Assembly (NCBI GenBank): GCA_903870235.1
Contig: CAIQCA010000118.1
Location: forward strand, 1 to 11,555
Direction: 5' to 3'
DNA length: 11,555 bases
From: an uncultured bacterium
GTDB lineage: Bacteria > Patescibacteriota > Minisyncoccia > Phycocordibacterales > PALSA-1337
Of the stretch, positions 1 through 6,335 are shown piece after piece (the stretch's first letter is position 1; the number at the start of each line of letters is the position of its first letter). A model generated the notes under the pieces. The model made no database searches and was not told where the DNA came from. It was given only the letters and a program-made list of their open reading frames with translations. Made by a program: the position numbers and the translations under genes.

Positions 1-2
1 AA

Positions 3-65
3 CGCTACATACGTAATCAAGGCGTAGAAGACGAAGGCACTAACGCGACCTTCGAATTCGAATGA
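3..65 (+). CDS. C-terminal tail of a putative IS200-type (Y1) transposase, 5' truncated by window edge
   Basis: Only the last 20 residues are present, in the frame starting at base 3, ending in TGA. The tail contains RYIRNQGVED, which resembles the YI-K/R-x-Q-x-x-E-D stretch near the C-terminus of IS200 TnpA transposases. The catalytic HUH motif and tyrosine would lie to the left and cannot be seen. Support comes mainly from context: a GC-rich hairpin immediately downstream and a truncated phosphatase gene right after it. With so few residues the family call is tentative; any other protein ending in this way remains possible. Confidence 0.4.
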   Translation, partial: RYIRNQGVEDEGTNATFEFE

Positions 66-78
66 ATCTAAAAGGAAA

Positions 79-108
79 CCCCGTACGAGCCCGGAGGGGA
101 GTACGGGG
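79..108 (+). repeat. GC-rich hairpin, probable subterminal palindrome of the IS right end
   Basis: Perfect 8-bp stem CCCCGTAC (79-86) / GTACGGGG (101-108) around a 14-base loop, which can itself fold a CCC/GGG mini-stem. There is no T-tract after it, so it does not look like a rho-independent terminator. Position and shape match the right-end hairpin recognised by Y1 transposases. Confidence 0.55.
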
Positions 109-114
109 AGGGGG

Positions 115-228
115 TCATTTGAAAGCCCCTTCATAGGCACTGTGGTCGCCTTTCTTGGACATGGCAACGGCGATATTGCCCTCCGATTCGCCATGGCGCA
201 CAAGCACCAAATTATTTGGCATTCCCAT
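115..228 (-). pseudogene. histidine phosphatase (phosphoglycerate-mutase-like), N-terminal fragment, interrupted
   Basis: Read on the minus strand from ATG 228, the frame gives 37 residues containing LVLVRHGESEGN at residues 7-18. This is the RHG catalytic motif of the histidine phosphatase superfamily, whose His becomes phosphorylated. The next residues (SKKGDHS) also look like family sequence. It then stops at TGA 115-117, where family members run to roughly 200 residues, so the second catalytic His and most of the fold are gone. A purine-rich AAAGGA (238-243 on the plus strand) lies 9 bases before the start, and a possible promoter TTGACT/18 bp/TACGTT (291-262) precedes it, so the start is intact. 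The break coincides with the end of the putative insertion sequence. The rest of the gene should lie left of the window on the same strand. An alternative start is Met3 at 222. Confidence 0.8.
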
Positions 229-347
229 ATTTACTTTTCCTTTCTCTTTTTGTCTAATTTCAACGTACCACAAAATAAGTCGATGAGTCAAGGTGTGAGT
301 AATTGTATAACTTGGTACATGAAAAAAGATACGGTTCTCAAATAGGA

Positions 348-374
348 TTGTAATTCTTATAATTCTGGTATAAT
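348..374 (+). promoter_or_regulatory. promoter of the HIT gene, leaderless
   Basis: Consensus -10 TATAAT at 369-374, preceded by TGG (extended -10). A weak -35 TTGTAA (348-353) is only 15 bases upstream. The GTG start of the next gene begins 7 bases after the -10, so transcription should start at or next to the start codon. No Shine-Dalgarno sequence could fit. Confidence 0.7.
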
Positions 375-381
375 CACTCGT

Positions 382-795
382 GTGGAAATTGATTATTCGA
401 AATATCTTATAAAAGATTATAAATATTGGTCTGTTCAGATATTTTCAAACCAGAGCTATTTGGGTCGTTGTATTATTTGGTGCAAACGAGAAGATGCACT
501 GGATTTGACGCAAGCAACAAAAGAAGAGCGAGAAGAGCTTTTTATGATTATGAATAAGTTGAAAGAAGCTGTAACAAAGCTATTTCAGCCAGATTGGTTC
601 AATTATGCTTTTTTAGGAAATGAGACTAGGCATCTACATGGCCACTTTATTCCTAGATACTCCCAATCTAAAGAATTCATGGGAATAACATTTAAAGATG
701 AACGTTGGGGTCACAACTACAAAACAGATCACGATTTTGTAACTCCTGATATTGTATGGACAACCGTGCTGTCACAGATTAAGAACAATTTATAA
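382..795 (+). CDS. HIT-family (histidine triad) protein
   Basis: 137-residue protein with the histidine triad HLHGHFI at residues 84-90 (H84, H86, H88), the active site of HIT nucleotide hydrolases and transferases, in which a His attacks the alpha-phosphate of a nucleotide. The preceding stretch NYAFLGNETR and the following IPRYS, then DERWGHNY, match a compact HIT subgroup common in uncultured bacteria. The substrate cannot be told from sequence; Ap4A-, AMP-amide- or nucleotide-sugar-type substrates are all possible. It should be cytosolic, as no signal peptide or membrane segment is visible. Start GTG 382 is chosen because an extended -10 box ends 7 bases before it, which excludes any upstream start. 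The gene stands alone, converging on a small membrane protein gene. Confidence 0.88.
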   Translation: MEIDYSKYLIKDYKYWSVQIFSNQSYLGRCIIWCKREDALDLTQATKEEREELFMIMNKLKEAVTKLFQPDWFNYAFLGNETRHLHGHFIPRYSQSKEFMGITFKDERWGHNYKTDHDFVTPDIVWTTVLSQIKNNL

Positions 796-815
796 AATCA
801 CGGAGCCAGTCTTAG

Positions 816-953
816 TTATTTTCTGCGATCATCACTCTTCCTATCATCATTTTTACGATCACCATCTTTTTTATGGTCTTTCTTTTTGGTAGAGCTTTCG
901 AATAGAAAGAATATTACCAACACGACAAAGACGAGAGTTGCAATTTCATTCAT
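816..953 (-). CDS. 45-residue single-pass membrane microprotein with charged tail
   Basis: Minus-strand ORF from ATG 953 to TAA 816-818. Residues 1-18 (MNEIATLVFVVLVIFFLF) form one hydrophobic helix; residues 22-45 are almost entirely K, D, R, N, S and H, with repeated DDR/KDD units. This sharp helix-plus-charged-tail layout is typical of genuine small membrane proteins and unlikely by chance in AT-rich spacer. The short N-terminus and basic tail suggest N-out/C-in topology by the positive-inside rule. A -10-like TATATT lies about 40 bases upstream on the minus strand, with no clear Shine-Dalgarno. The gene converges with the HIT gene, leaving a 20-base gap. Family and function unknown. Confidence 0.6.
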   Translation of the reverse strand: MNEIATLVFVVLVIFFLFESSTKKKDHKKDGDRKNDDRKSDDRRK

Positions 954-1174
954 GTGTTTAATGTTTAGGCTTTTACTAAGCTAAATATAGCACATTTGTA
1001 TACTTCCAAGTGAGCTAGGTTAGGGAATATCCCCGGATAACTGAAAAACCAGACAGATATGTCTAGGCCTTGACATTTACCAATATTTAGTCCAGTATTA
1101 AATTAGGAAATAAGTAGGAAAATCATAACGATTTTTCACAATGTCTGACCGAAACAAACCATAGGAGGTTTCAA
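954..1174. other. intergenic region with divergent regulatory signals
   Basis: No credible gene. It holds a small hairpin AGACA-GATA-TGTCT (1051-1064), directly upstream of a consensus -35 box, a short palindrome GGGAATATCCC (1023-1033), and in the presumed 5' leader of the next gene an AT-rich imperfect hairpin GAAAATC/GATTTTTC (1118-1137). Confidence 0.5.
1070..1098 (+). promoter_or_regulatory. probable promoter of the 301-aa gene
   Basis: Perfect -35 TTGACA (1070-1075), 17-base spacer and a poor -10 CAGTAT (1093-1098); TATTAA at 1096-1101 is an alternative with a 20-base gap. This predicts a leader of about 70 bases. The 5-bp-stem hairpin at 1051-1064 abuts the -35 and could be an operator. 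Confidence 0.45.
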
Positions 1175-2080
1175 ATGAAGAGTCCGGATATCACAGAGAT
1201 GGGTATCATTGATGTGCTCAATGCAGCACTCAGTGGCCAGATTAGAGAAAATTCTGGTTCGAAGTTCAAGCAGAAGAAGTTGGAAGTGAAGCGTGGGGTG
1301 ATCAACTCACCGACGACGCGGCGGATCTATGCCGCCAAGTCTATTCTTCAAGAACACGCCAAAAGCATCGCCGAAAAACACAGCCGTTTGCACGATGAAA
1401 TTGCTGGGACGACGGAACACGACTGTCGGGATCATCTCCTGGAGCTTGAGCGGCTCACATCAAGGATTGAGTTGTTGAATGATCTCTTCTGGCAATCTGT
1501 TACCGAAGAACATCCTGTAGTGGCGGCCAATATCGCCGCTTTGAGGGATGGGTGGACTTTGGTTGATGATGATGGAAAGTGGCGTAACACTGTTTTGGTC
1601 CCGGATCGAAACAGTATCGCCAACAACTTCATCTCACGGGTTACCGCGATCGTTAGTGGCACCAAGTTACCGATCTCTGAAGATGATTTGGAGCCGGTGG
1701 CTATCGGGGAAGAGCTCGTCGGTACACTTTCCGATGAGCGTATCCAGACGGTTTGGTCACTTCCCGATGAGGTGCACAATGCCATGATGGGACTTCTGCC
1801 GGCGGCAATCGTCAACTGCGACGAAGAGGCTATCGGCAACATGACAGTCAATGAGGTTCTCCGCTTCAAGACAATAGCGAACTACTTCAAGAAACTCCAC
1901 AGTGTCAGCACTCAATTGTTCTGGTGTGGGGTTCGTGACTCGGTTCCAGAAGCTGCGGATCTGCAAAGTATCGGGATTCGTCGTAGCTGGGAAGTGGTCA
2001 AGTGTCGTCAGCAAGTTGGCGATCAAGCCAATCAGGTTTTGAAGTCGATCATTGACGGACTCCTGCAAAAGCTCCGATAG
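1175..2080 (+). CDS. hypothetical protein with two FW...W modules
   Basis: 301 residues, soluble, no signal peptide; I do not recognise a named family. It contains an internal duplication: residues 95-131 and 239-276 share the pattern L-F-W-x-x-V-x-[ED]-x-x-P-x-x-A-[ADN]-[IL] followed by W and a V-rich end (W106 to W127, and W250 to W272). Both copies follow a predicted long helix, residues 50-103 and 225-247. Residues 30-60 are rich in Lys/Arg (FKQKKLEVKR, TTRR), which could contact nucleic acid. Start ATG 1175 is fixed by a textbook AGGAGG (1163-1168), 6 bases upstream. Sampled sequence lines are near 50% G+C, well above the flanking genes, and the signals (strong Shine-Dalgarno, leader, terminator) differ from the leaderless genes around it, hinting at transfer. 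It is followed by a strong terminator, so it is monocistronic. Confidence 0.75.
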   Translation: MKSPDITEMGIIDVLNAALSGQIRENSGSKFKQKKLEVKRGVINSPTTRRIYAAKSILQEHAKSIAEKHSRLHDEIAGTTEHDCRDHLLELERLTSRIELLNDLFWQSVTEEHPVVAANIAALRDGWTLVDDDGKWRNTVLVPDRNSIANNFISRVTAIVSGTKLPISEDDLEPVAIGEELVGTLSDERIQTVWSLPDEVHNAMMGLLPAAIVNCDEEAIGNMTVNEVLRFKTIANYFKKLHSVSTQLFWCGVRDSVPEAADLQSIGIRRSWEVVKCRQQVGDQANQVLKSIIDGLLQKLR

Positions 2081-2100
2081 TGATCGTCGCAGTTTAGTCG

Positions 2101-2129
2101 AAGCGTGCACTTGCAATGCACGCTTTTTT
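2101..2129 (+). terminator. rho-independent terminator of the 301-aa gene
   Basis: GCGTGCA (2103-2109) pairs perfectly with TGCACGC (2117-2123) around the loop CTTGCAA, followed by six T (2124-2129). The flanking AA/TT extends the stem to 9 bp. Confidence 0.92.
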
Positions 2130-2166
2130 GTTGTAACGTTATTTTGAAATGAACATCAAAATGAAT

Positions 2167-2171
2167 GGAGG
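2167..2171 (+). promoter_or_regulatory. Shine-Dalgarno deciding the start of the 158-aa gene
   Basis: GGAGG lies 5 bases before ATG 2177. An upstream in-frame ATG at 2165 overlaps this site and has no ribosome binding site of its own, so the internal ATG is preferred. Confidence 0.7.
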
Positions 2172-2176
2172 TGGGT

Positions 2177-2653
2177 ATGCCGAAGGGGGAGTTGTGTAAG
2201 CCGAACAATTATTATGCGAAGATGGTTTTCTTCTTAAGAAGGGTTGGTGATCAGCCATTCCTGGCTAGTCAGATGTCAGCCAAGACTCATGTGCCATGGA
2301 ATGTTTTGACGACATTCCTTTGGAGGAAAACTTTAAATGGTACGCTTTCTCGCTCAGGCGTGTGTGTCCACCATGTGGGATATACATATCATGTGGTGAA
2401 GAGACCAGTTTTGTACGCATCCAATGGCGCCGTTGCAGATGCTGTTTGGAAACTCATCATCAATTCGACGGTACCACTTAAGGTGCGTGATATCTGGCTG
2501 GGGGTAAACATGAAGAAAACTCGTAAATTTCTTCGTGGTTCAGTACACAGAGTGATTCTGTGTCTACGTAAGAAGGGCGCCATCATCAAGACTGAACAGG
2601 GGTATATTTGGAACCCGGAGTTTAAGGAACGCCCGATTATGTTTCGTTGTTGA
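2177..2653 (+). CDS. hypothetical protein, possibly two tandem winged-helix units
   Basis: 158 residues, basic, no membrane segment. Residues 83-146 read like a winged helix: a first helix (AVADAVWKLIINS), a PLKVRDIWLGV helix, a basic recognition-type helix (RGSVHRVILCLRKKG) and a hairpin ending AIIKTEQGYIW. Residues 13-73 follow the same order and end GVCVHHVGYTYHV, suggesting a diverged second copy. A DNA-binding role is therefore inferred, not shown. Like the preceding gene it has a strong Shine-Dalgarno and its own terminator, unlike most genes here, and the two may be an accessory pair. No convincing promoter is visible in the short gap after the upstream terminator. No named family is recognised. 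Confidence 0.68.
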   Translation: MPKGELCKPNNYYAKMVFFLRRVGDQPFLASQMSAKTHVPWNVLTTFLWRKTLNGTLSRSGVCVHHVGYTYHVVKRPVLYASNGAVADAVWKLIINSTVPLKVRDIWLGVNMKKTRKFLRGSVHRVILCLRKKGAIIKTEQGYIWNPEFKERPIMFRC

Positions 2654-2661
2654 GATATCGG

Positions 2662-2694
2662 AAGACTGGTGCTTTTCCACGGCCAGTCTTTTTT
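2662..2694 (+). terminator. rho-independent terminator of the 158-aa gene
   Basis: AAGACTGG (2662-2669) pairs with CCAGTCTT (2683-2690) around a 13-base loop and runs into six T (2689-2694). Confidence 0.9.
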
Positions 2695-2701
2695 GTTAAA
2701 G

Positions 2702-2710
2702 TGATATAAT
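2702..2710 (+). promoter_or_regulatory. extended -10 promoter of the membrane protein/phosphoesterase pair
   Basis: TGA-TATAAT (2702-2710), a consensus -10 with the TGN extension and no obvious -35, because the preceding terminator occupies that place. Transcription would start near 2717, giving a leader of about 39 bases without a Shine-Dalgarno sequence. Confidence 0.65.
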
Positions 2711-2755
2711 ATAGGCGGCCCTACTTATTAATCATTATTAATTCACATAAACAAC

Positions 2756-3307
2756 ATGCCTCCACAAGATAATCCTACACCAGCTCCAACCCCTAGTTTC
2801 AACATGGATTCTTTTTCTAAGAATCCTAAGTTTATGACTACTATTACGACTTTTGCGATCTACGTACCGATATTGATGGTAGCTGATTTCATTGTCAGCA
2901 TCGTTGCTTCGGGTTTCAGATACGGTTCTTACGTGGAATTCTTTACTGTATCTGCTTTGATAATGACGATCATCTCCGGGGTTGTCGGTGGCGTTGTTGG
3001 TGGAGGCATCTTCTATTTTCTTTATGACCCGGTTCACAACTGGATCAAAGGAGTATCTGTACTCACGAAATATATTTACAATATGTTTACCTTGTTCTGG
3101 GTTCCATCTCTAATTTGTTCACTCGTTGTTGCGGTTATGGGCCTTTTGGGCTTATCTGCTGTAGGATCAATCGCTGGTGCATATGGTGTTGGAAGTGTTG
3201 GTGGCGCATTTGCTGGAGTAGTTGTAAGTTTGGTTGTAAACCTGGCTATTTACTATTATTATGCTAAAGCCATATCTGCAAAGTTAGAACCTTTGTATCC
3301 TTGGTAG
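2756..3307 (+). CDS. polytopic membrane protein, unknown function
   Basis: 183 residues. A Pro-rich head (residues 3-14) is followed by hydrophobic segments at about 28-50, 62-90, 108-132 and 150-172, so about four transmembrane helices. Segments 75-85 (GVVGGVVGGG) and 133-152 are Gly/Ala-rich, which suits tight helix packing. The layout recalls small Yip1-like membrane proteins, but I see no diagnostic motif, so the family is left open. Start ATG 2756 gives a sensible soluble head; there is no Shine-Dalgarno, as for most genes in this window. The stop codon is 2 bases from the ATG of the metallophosphoesterase, so the two are surely co-transcribed. Confidence 0.8.
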   Translation: MPPQDNPTPAPTPSFNMDSFSKNPKFMTTITTFAIYVPILMVADFIVSIVASGFRYGSYVEFFTVSALIMTIISGVVGGVVGGGIFYFLYDPVHNWIKGVSVLTKYIYNMFTLFWVPSLICSLVVAVMGLLGLSAVGSIAGAYGVGSVGGAFAGVVVSLVVNLAIYYYYAKAISAKLEPLYPW

Positions 3308-3309
3308 TT

Positions 3310-4404
3310 ATGATATTCATCTTTGCTTCAATAGTTTCTGTAGCTCTGGTCTTCCTCCACCTGGCTATTTTCAAGGCGGTGGTTTCTATCTTTGCACTTT
3401 CCTTCAAATGGCAATTGGTTATAGGAATTGTTTTAATCATCCTTTGTGCAAGTTTTGTCTTGGCTTCTATCTTAACTTTCTATTTCAACAATTCATTTAC
3501 ACATGTTTTCTATACAATTTCTGCGTCTTGGCTTGGTTATGCAACATATCTATTGTTAGCTTCTTGTATCTATGCTTTGGTTGTTTTGGTCGCACGAACA
3601 TTTGCACCCGACCTCTCCGTTGCTTGGTTTGGTATATTTTGCTTGGTACTAGCTGCCACCATAGCTACCTATGGTCTAGTTCATTCACGTGCTATATATG
3701 TGAACAACATCGGCATTACTTTGCCACAATTACCAGTTGAATGGCAGGGAAGAAAAGCTGTTTGGATTAGTGATATACACCTGGGAGCCGTTCATGGTGA
3801 AGAATTTGCGCAAGAAATTGTTACAAAGATAAATACACTCAATCCAGATATAGTTTTTATAGGTGGTGATCTTTATGATGGAGTAAAAGTCGATGAAAAA
3901 GAAATTATCAAACCTTTCGCAGGATTGCATCCAGCTTTGGGGACTTATTTTATTACTGGTAATCATGAAGAATTTCGAGATGATGCGCTTTACCTAGAGG
4001 CTATCAAGAATATTGGAGTTCATGTTCTCAATAATGAGATGGTCACAGTCGATGGAGTACAGATTGTTGGAGTTGACGATCGTGATTCTACAAATGCCAC
4101 AAAATTCCAGGCTATTATTTCAGGTCTGCATATAGATAAAAACAAGCCGTCTATTCTCCTGAAGCATCAACCATCCCAATTGGATATTGCTGCCAACGCT
4201 GGTATGTTTTTCCAGATTTCCGGTCATACACACCGTGCGCAGATTTTCCCATTAAATTTGTTTACGAGCTTGATATACAAGGGTTATGACTATGGGTTAA
4301 AGAAATGGGGCAATATGGTTGTATATACATCTAGCGGTGTAGGAACCTGGGGCCCGCCAATGCGTGTTGGTAGCGACAGCGAAATTGTGGTATTTACATT
4401 TTAA
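3310..4404 (+). CDS. membrane-anchored metallophosphoesterase
   Basis: 364 residues. The first ~130 are hydrophobic, about four transmembrane helices (roughly 3-30, 34-60, 70-96, 103-125). The rest is a calcineurin-like phosphoesterase with the full metal-binding set in order: D155-I-H157, GD187-x-x-D190, GNH219E, H286 and GH306-T-H308. This is the arrangement of the YkuE/YaeI-like group, which hydrolyses phosphoester or pyrophosphate bonds, often of lipid-linked substrates; the substrate here is unknown. Which side of the membrane the domain faces cannot be decided firmly. ATG 3310 is preferred over the in-frame TTG 3301, which overlaps the preceding gene by 7 bases and only adds three residues. 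No Shine-Dalgarno is visible; translation probably depends on coupling to the upstream gene. Confidence 0.88.
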   Translation: MIFIFASIVSVALVFLHLAIFKAVVSIFALSFKWQLVIGIVLIILCASFVLASILTFYFNNSFTHVFYTISASWLGYATYLLLASCIYALVVLVARTFAPDLSVAWFGIFCLVLAATIATYGLVHSRAIYVNNIGITLPQLPVEWQGRKAVWISDIHLGAVHGEEFAQEIVTKINTLNPDIVFIGGDLYDGVKVDEKEIIKPFAGLHPALGTYFITGNHEEFRDDALYLEAIKNIGVHVLNNEMVTVDGVQIVGVDDRDSTNATKFQAIISGLHIDKNKPSILLKHQPSQLDIAANAGMFFQISGHTHRAQIFPLNLFTSLIYKGYDYGLKKWGNMVVYTSSGVGTWGPPMRVGSDSEIVVFTF

Positions 4405-4421
4405 TCAACTTGTGTTATATT
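4393..4421 (+). promoter_or_regulatory. promoter upstream of the CxxC protein gene
   Basis: TTTACA (4393-4398), 17 bases, TATATT (4416-4421): five of six matches in each box and ideal spacing. It overlaps the end of the phosphoesterase gene and would give a leader of about 60 bases. Confidence 0.6.
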
Positions 4422-4472
4422 GGCGCAATCAGTCTTTGTGGAGATTCGACCTCTAATAATACTGTTTAAATA

Positions 4473-4478
4473 TATAAT
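4473..4478 (+). promoter_or_regulatory. second -10 box, leaderless start for the CxxC protein
   Basis: Consensus TATAAT with the ATG 9 bases further on; no recognisable -35. If used together with the promoter at 4393-4421, the gene would have both a leadered and a leaderless transcript. Confidence 0.45.
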
Positions 4479-4487
4479 ATAAATTCT

Positions 4488-5024
4488 ATGGGAGATTTCA
4501 AACAACGTGGTGGGTTTGGTGGTGGAAATGGTGGTGGCTTCAAGAGAGGAGGTTTCGGCGGATCCGGCGGAGCTTCTTCCGGTGGTTTTGGCGGTGACAG
4601 ACCAAGGTTTGGTGGCCGTCCAGGAGGCAAGGATTTCAGAAATACACAAATGTTCAGCGCTACATGTGCTGAATGTAATAAGCCTTGTGAAGTTCCATTT
4701 CGTCCAAACGGTGAGAAGCCTGTTTATTGTAATTATTGTTTTGGTAAGAATAAAGCCAGTGCAGGTTACTCGTCTACTCCATCTCACTCTACTCCAGCTT
4801 CCAGACCATCTTTTGATGGGGGACCAAAGGCTGACAATAGTCAGATAGCCGATTTGAAGAAGCAATTAAATACTATAAATACTAAGCTTGATACTTTGAT
4901 AGAAAAGCTTTCCGGTACAAGTTCTAGTTCTAAGAAAATTGAAGCAGTGGAAGTAAAGGCTGAAGCTCCAGTTGAAGCCAAGAAACCTGTGAAGGCTAAG
5001 AAGGCTGCTGCTAAGAAGAAATAA
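4488..5024 (+). CDS. CxxC-x17-CxxC zinc-ribbon protein with Gly/Arg-rich head and Lys/Ala-rich tail
   Basis: 178 residues in four parts. Residues 1-50 are low-complexity FGG/RGG-type repeats. Residues 60-84 hold C60-x2-C63, 17 residues, then C81-x2-C84, the spacing that defines the CxxC-x17-CxxC family found mainly in Patescibacteria and probably forming a zinc ribbon; an extra Cys sits at 67. Residues 118-142 are a short heptad-like coiled coil (ADLKKQLNTINTKLDTLIEKL). Residues 150-178 are a KKA-rich basic tail like those of nucleic-acid-binding proteins. RNA or DNA binding is inferred. The ATG 4488 start gives the intact repeat head. It converges with the flavoprotein gene across a 33-base gap holding a hairpin. 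Confidence 0.87.
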   Translation: MGDFKQRGGFGGGNGGGFKRGGFGGSGGASSGGFGGDRPRFGGRPGGKDFRNTQMFSATCAECNKPCEVPFRPNGEKPVYCNYCFGKNKASAGYSSTPSHSTPASRPSFDGGPKADNSQIADLKKQLNTINTKLDTLIEKLSGTSSSSKKIEAVEVKAEAPVEAKKPVKAKKAAAKKK

Positions 5025-5034
5025 TTTTAGACGC

Positions 5035-5051
5035 ACGCGCATTTTGCGCGT
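5035..5051. terminator. hairpin between convergent genes, possible bidirectional terminator
   Basis: ACGCGCA (5035-5041) pairs perfectly with TGCGCGT (5045-5051) around TTT; an alternative longer fold pairs TAGACGC with GCGTCTA. There is no good T-tract on either side, so termination strength is uncertain, but the position between two convergent stop codons supports the role. Confidence 0.6.
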
Positions 5052-5057
5052 CTATTG

Positions 5058-6323
5058 TCATGAACTAGCTGCATTTGTTCCGGCCACAAAACCTGTGGTC
5101 CAGCAGAGCTGTAGACTATAACCGCCAGATGGTCGGTCGATATTTAGTATGTCGCCAACAAAATAAAGATTTGAGAACAATTGTGAGCGCATTGTTTTGA
5201 AATCAACTTCCTTTAGATCTACACCACCGGATGAGACGATGGAATTTTCTAGGCCAAGTAATCCACCAACTCTCATAGGGATATCTTTCAATGTTTTCAT
5301 GAGAGCAACTCGCTCTTCTCTCTTGATACTGTTTGCGAAAGTGTCTGGATTTATATTTGCTTGATCCAGGATAATGGGTACTAAAGCTGAAGGGACCAGA
5401 TCCGAAAGAGCGTTTTTGATTTTTTTATTGGTGTTTTTCTTGATGAGATTTTGAAGTTCTGTATTTAGTGAAGAAAAATTGAATTTCGGCATGACGTCTA
5501 GTGATAGGTATAAGTCGCCATAGGAAAGCAGCTCATTTACCTTTTTACTCATATTCAAGATTGTTGGACCACTTACTCCAAAATGCGTAAATAAGATTTT
5601 ACCCTTTTTAGTTTCTTTTTTTTCACCATCCTGAATCAAACTAATCTTTACATCCGACATGGTCACGCCTTGCAGAGATTTTATCCAAGCTTCTTTAATG
5701 ATTACTGGAACTAGTGAAGAATCTGGCTTAACTATGGTATGTCCCAGTTTCGAGAGCCATGCGAAACCATCACCTGTAGAACCGGTTTCTGGATAAGCCT
5801 TTCCACCAGTTGCCAACACAAAGGACTTAGCGAAGATTTCTTGACCATTTTTAAGGACTACGGAATTTATACGGTGTGCAGTTTTTTTTTCCAATATTTC
5901 GGCAACCGGCGAATTGGAAAGGACGGTGACTTTTCCTTCTTTTATATAAGCAACCAACACATCCAGAACAGATTTAGAAGAATCACTGACAGGGAAAACT
6001 CTATTTTCCGCTTCAACCTTTGTTGGCATATTTCTAGAATTGAAGAAATGTAGACTTTCTTTTACCCCATACTGAGCGAAAGTTGAAAAGAGAAATTTTC
6101 CATTACCTTTGAACTTTTCTAGGAGTTTTCGTGTATCAAATTCAGCGTTGGTTACGTTGCATCGCCCTCCACCAGTTAGTAGTAGTTTCTTGCCTAGATT
6201 TGAATTTTTTTCAATAAGAATAACCATGGCACCAAGTTCTGCCGCCCGTCCTGCGGCCATCATTCCCGAAGGACCACCGCCAATCACGGCCACGTCCCAT
6301 ATTTTTACTTTCTTATCTTTCAT
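5058..6323 (-). CDS. NAD(P)/FAD-dependent oxidoreductase, HI0933/YhiN/BaiN family
   Basis: 421 residues. The FAD-binding dinucleotide fold starts at residues 15-20 (GGGPSG) and continues with the acidic E38 that contacts the ribose. Family hallmarks follow: LTGGGRCNVTN (49-59), ATGGKAYPETGSTGDG (171-186), THFGVSGP (246-253) and the C-terminal FAD-contacting GDILNIDRPSGGYSLQ (390-405). The family is cytosolic flavoproteins of mostly unknown substrate (BaiN reduces bile-acid intermediates in gut bacteria, which need not apply here). Length is about normal. The frame could extend to a GTG at 6368, but that stretch overlaps the likely promoter and adds no family sequence, so ATG 6323 is chosen. 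It is divergent from the two-helix membrane gene, with 111 bases between. Confidence 0.9.
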   Translation of the reverse strand: MKDKKVKIWDVAVIGGGPSGMMAAGRAAELGAMVILIEKNSNLGKKLLLTGGGRCNVTNAEFDTRKLLEKFKGNGKFLFSTFAQYGVKESLHFFNSRNMPTKVEAENRVFPVSDSSKSVLDVLVAYIKEGKVTVLSNSPVAEILEKKTAHRINSVVLKNGQEIFAKSFVLATGGKAYPETGSTGDGFAWLSKLGHTIVKPDSSLVPVIIKEAWIKSLQGVTMSDVKISLIQDGEKKETKKGKILFTHFGVSGPTILNMSKKVNELLSYGDLYLSLDVMPKFNFSSLNTELQNLIKKNTNKKIKNALSDLVPSALVPIILDQANINPDTFANSIKREERVALMKTLKDIPMRVGGLLGLENSIVSSGGVDLKEVDFKTMRSQLFSNLYFVGDILNIDRPSGGYSLQLCWTTGFVAGTNAASS

Positions 6324-6335
6324 GAGAGGTATGTT

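Larger units (their letters stand above)
1..118 (+). mobile_element. right end of a putative IS200/IS605-like element
   Basis: Three things line up here: a reading frame ending in a Y1-transposase-like tail (stop at 63-65), a GC-rich hairpin 13 bases after that stop (79-108), and an abrupt switch at about 115-120 into a histidine-phosphatase gene on the opposite strand that stops after 37 codons. IS200/IS605 elements are single-strand transposons that end in subterminal hairpins, lack terminal inverted repeats and make no target duplication, which fits. The exact right boundary cannot be fixed from the sequence; it should lie between the end of the hairpin and about base 120. The left end is outside the window. 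Confidence 0.42.

Noticed and set aside
142..345. 67-residue plus-strand ORF with a GTG start
   Set aside because: It overlaps the phosphatase fragment on the other strand and has no family-like sequence or start signals.
1023..1033. GGGAATATCCC palindrome as an operator
   Set aside because: Short and without a second copy nearby; nothing ties it to a promoter.
1118..1137. GAAAATC/GATTTTTC hairpin before the 301-aa gene, as an attenuator
   Set aside because: The stem is all A/T apart from its ends and carries a mismatch; T-run is inside the stem. Too weak to call.
1432..1869. 145-residue minus-strand ORF inside the 301-aa gene
   Set aside because: Ser/Thr-rich shadow translation with no start signals; the plus-strand gene has a strong Shine-Dalgarno and terminator.
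4401..4865. 154-residue minus-strand ORF
   Set aside because: Ser/Thr/Trp-rich antisense of the Gly-rich and Cys regions; explained by repetitive codons of the real gene.
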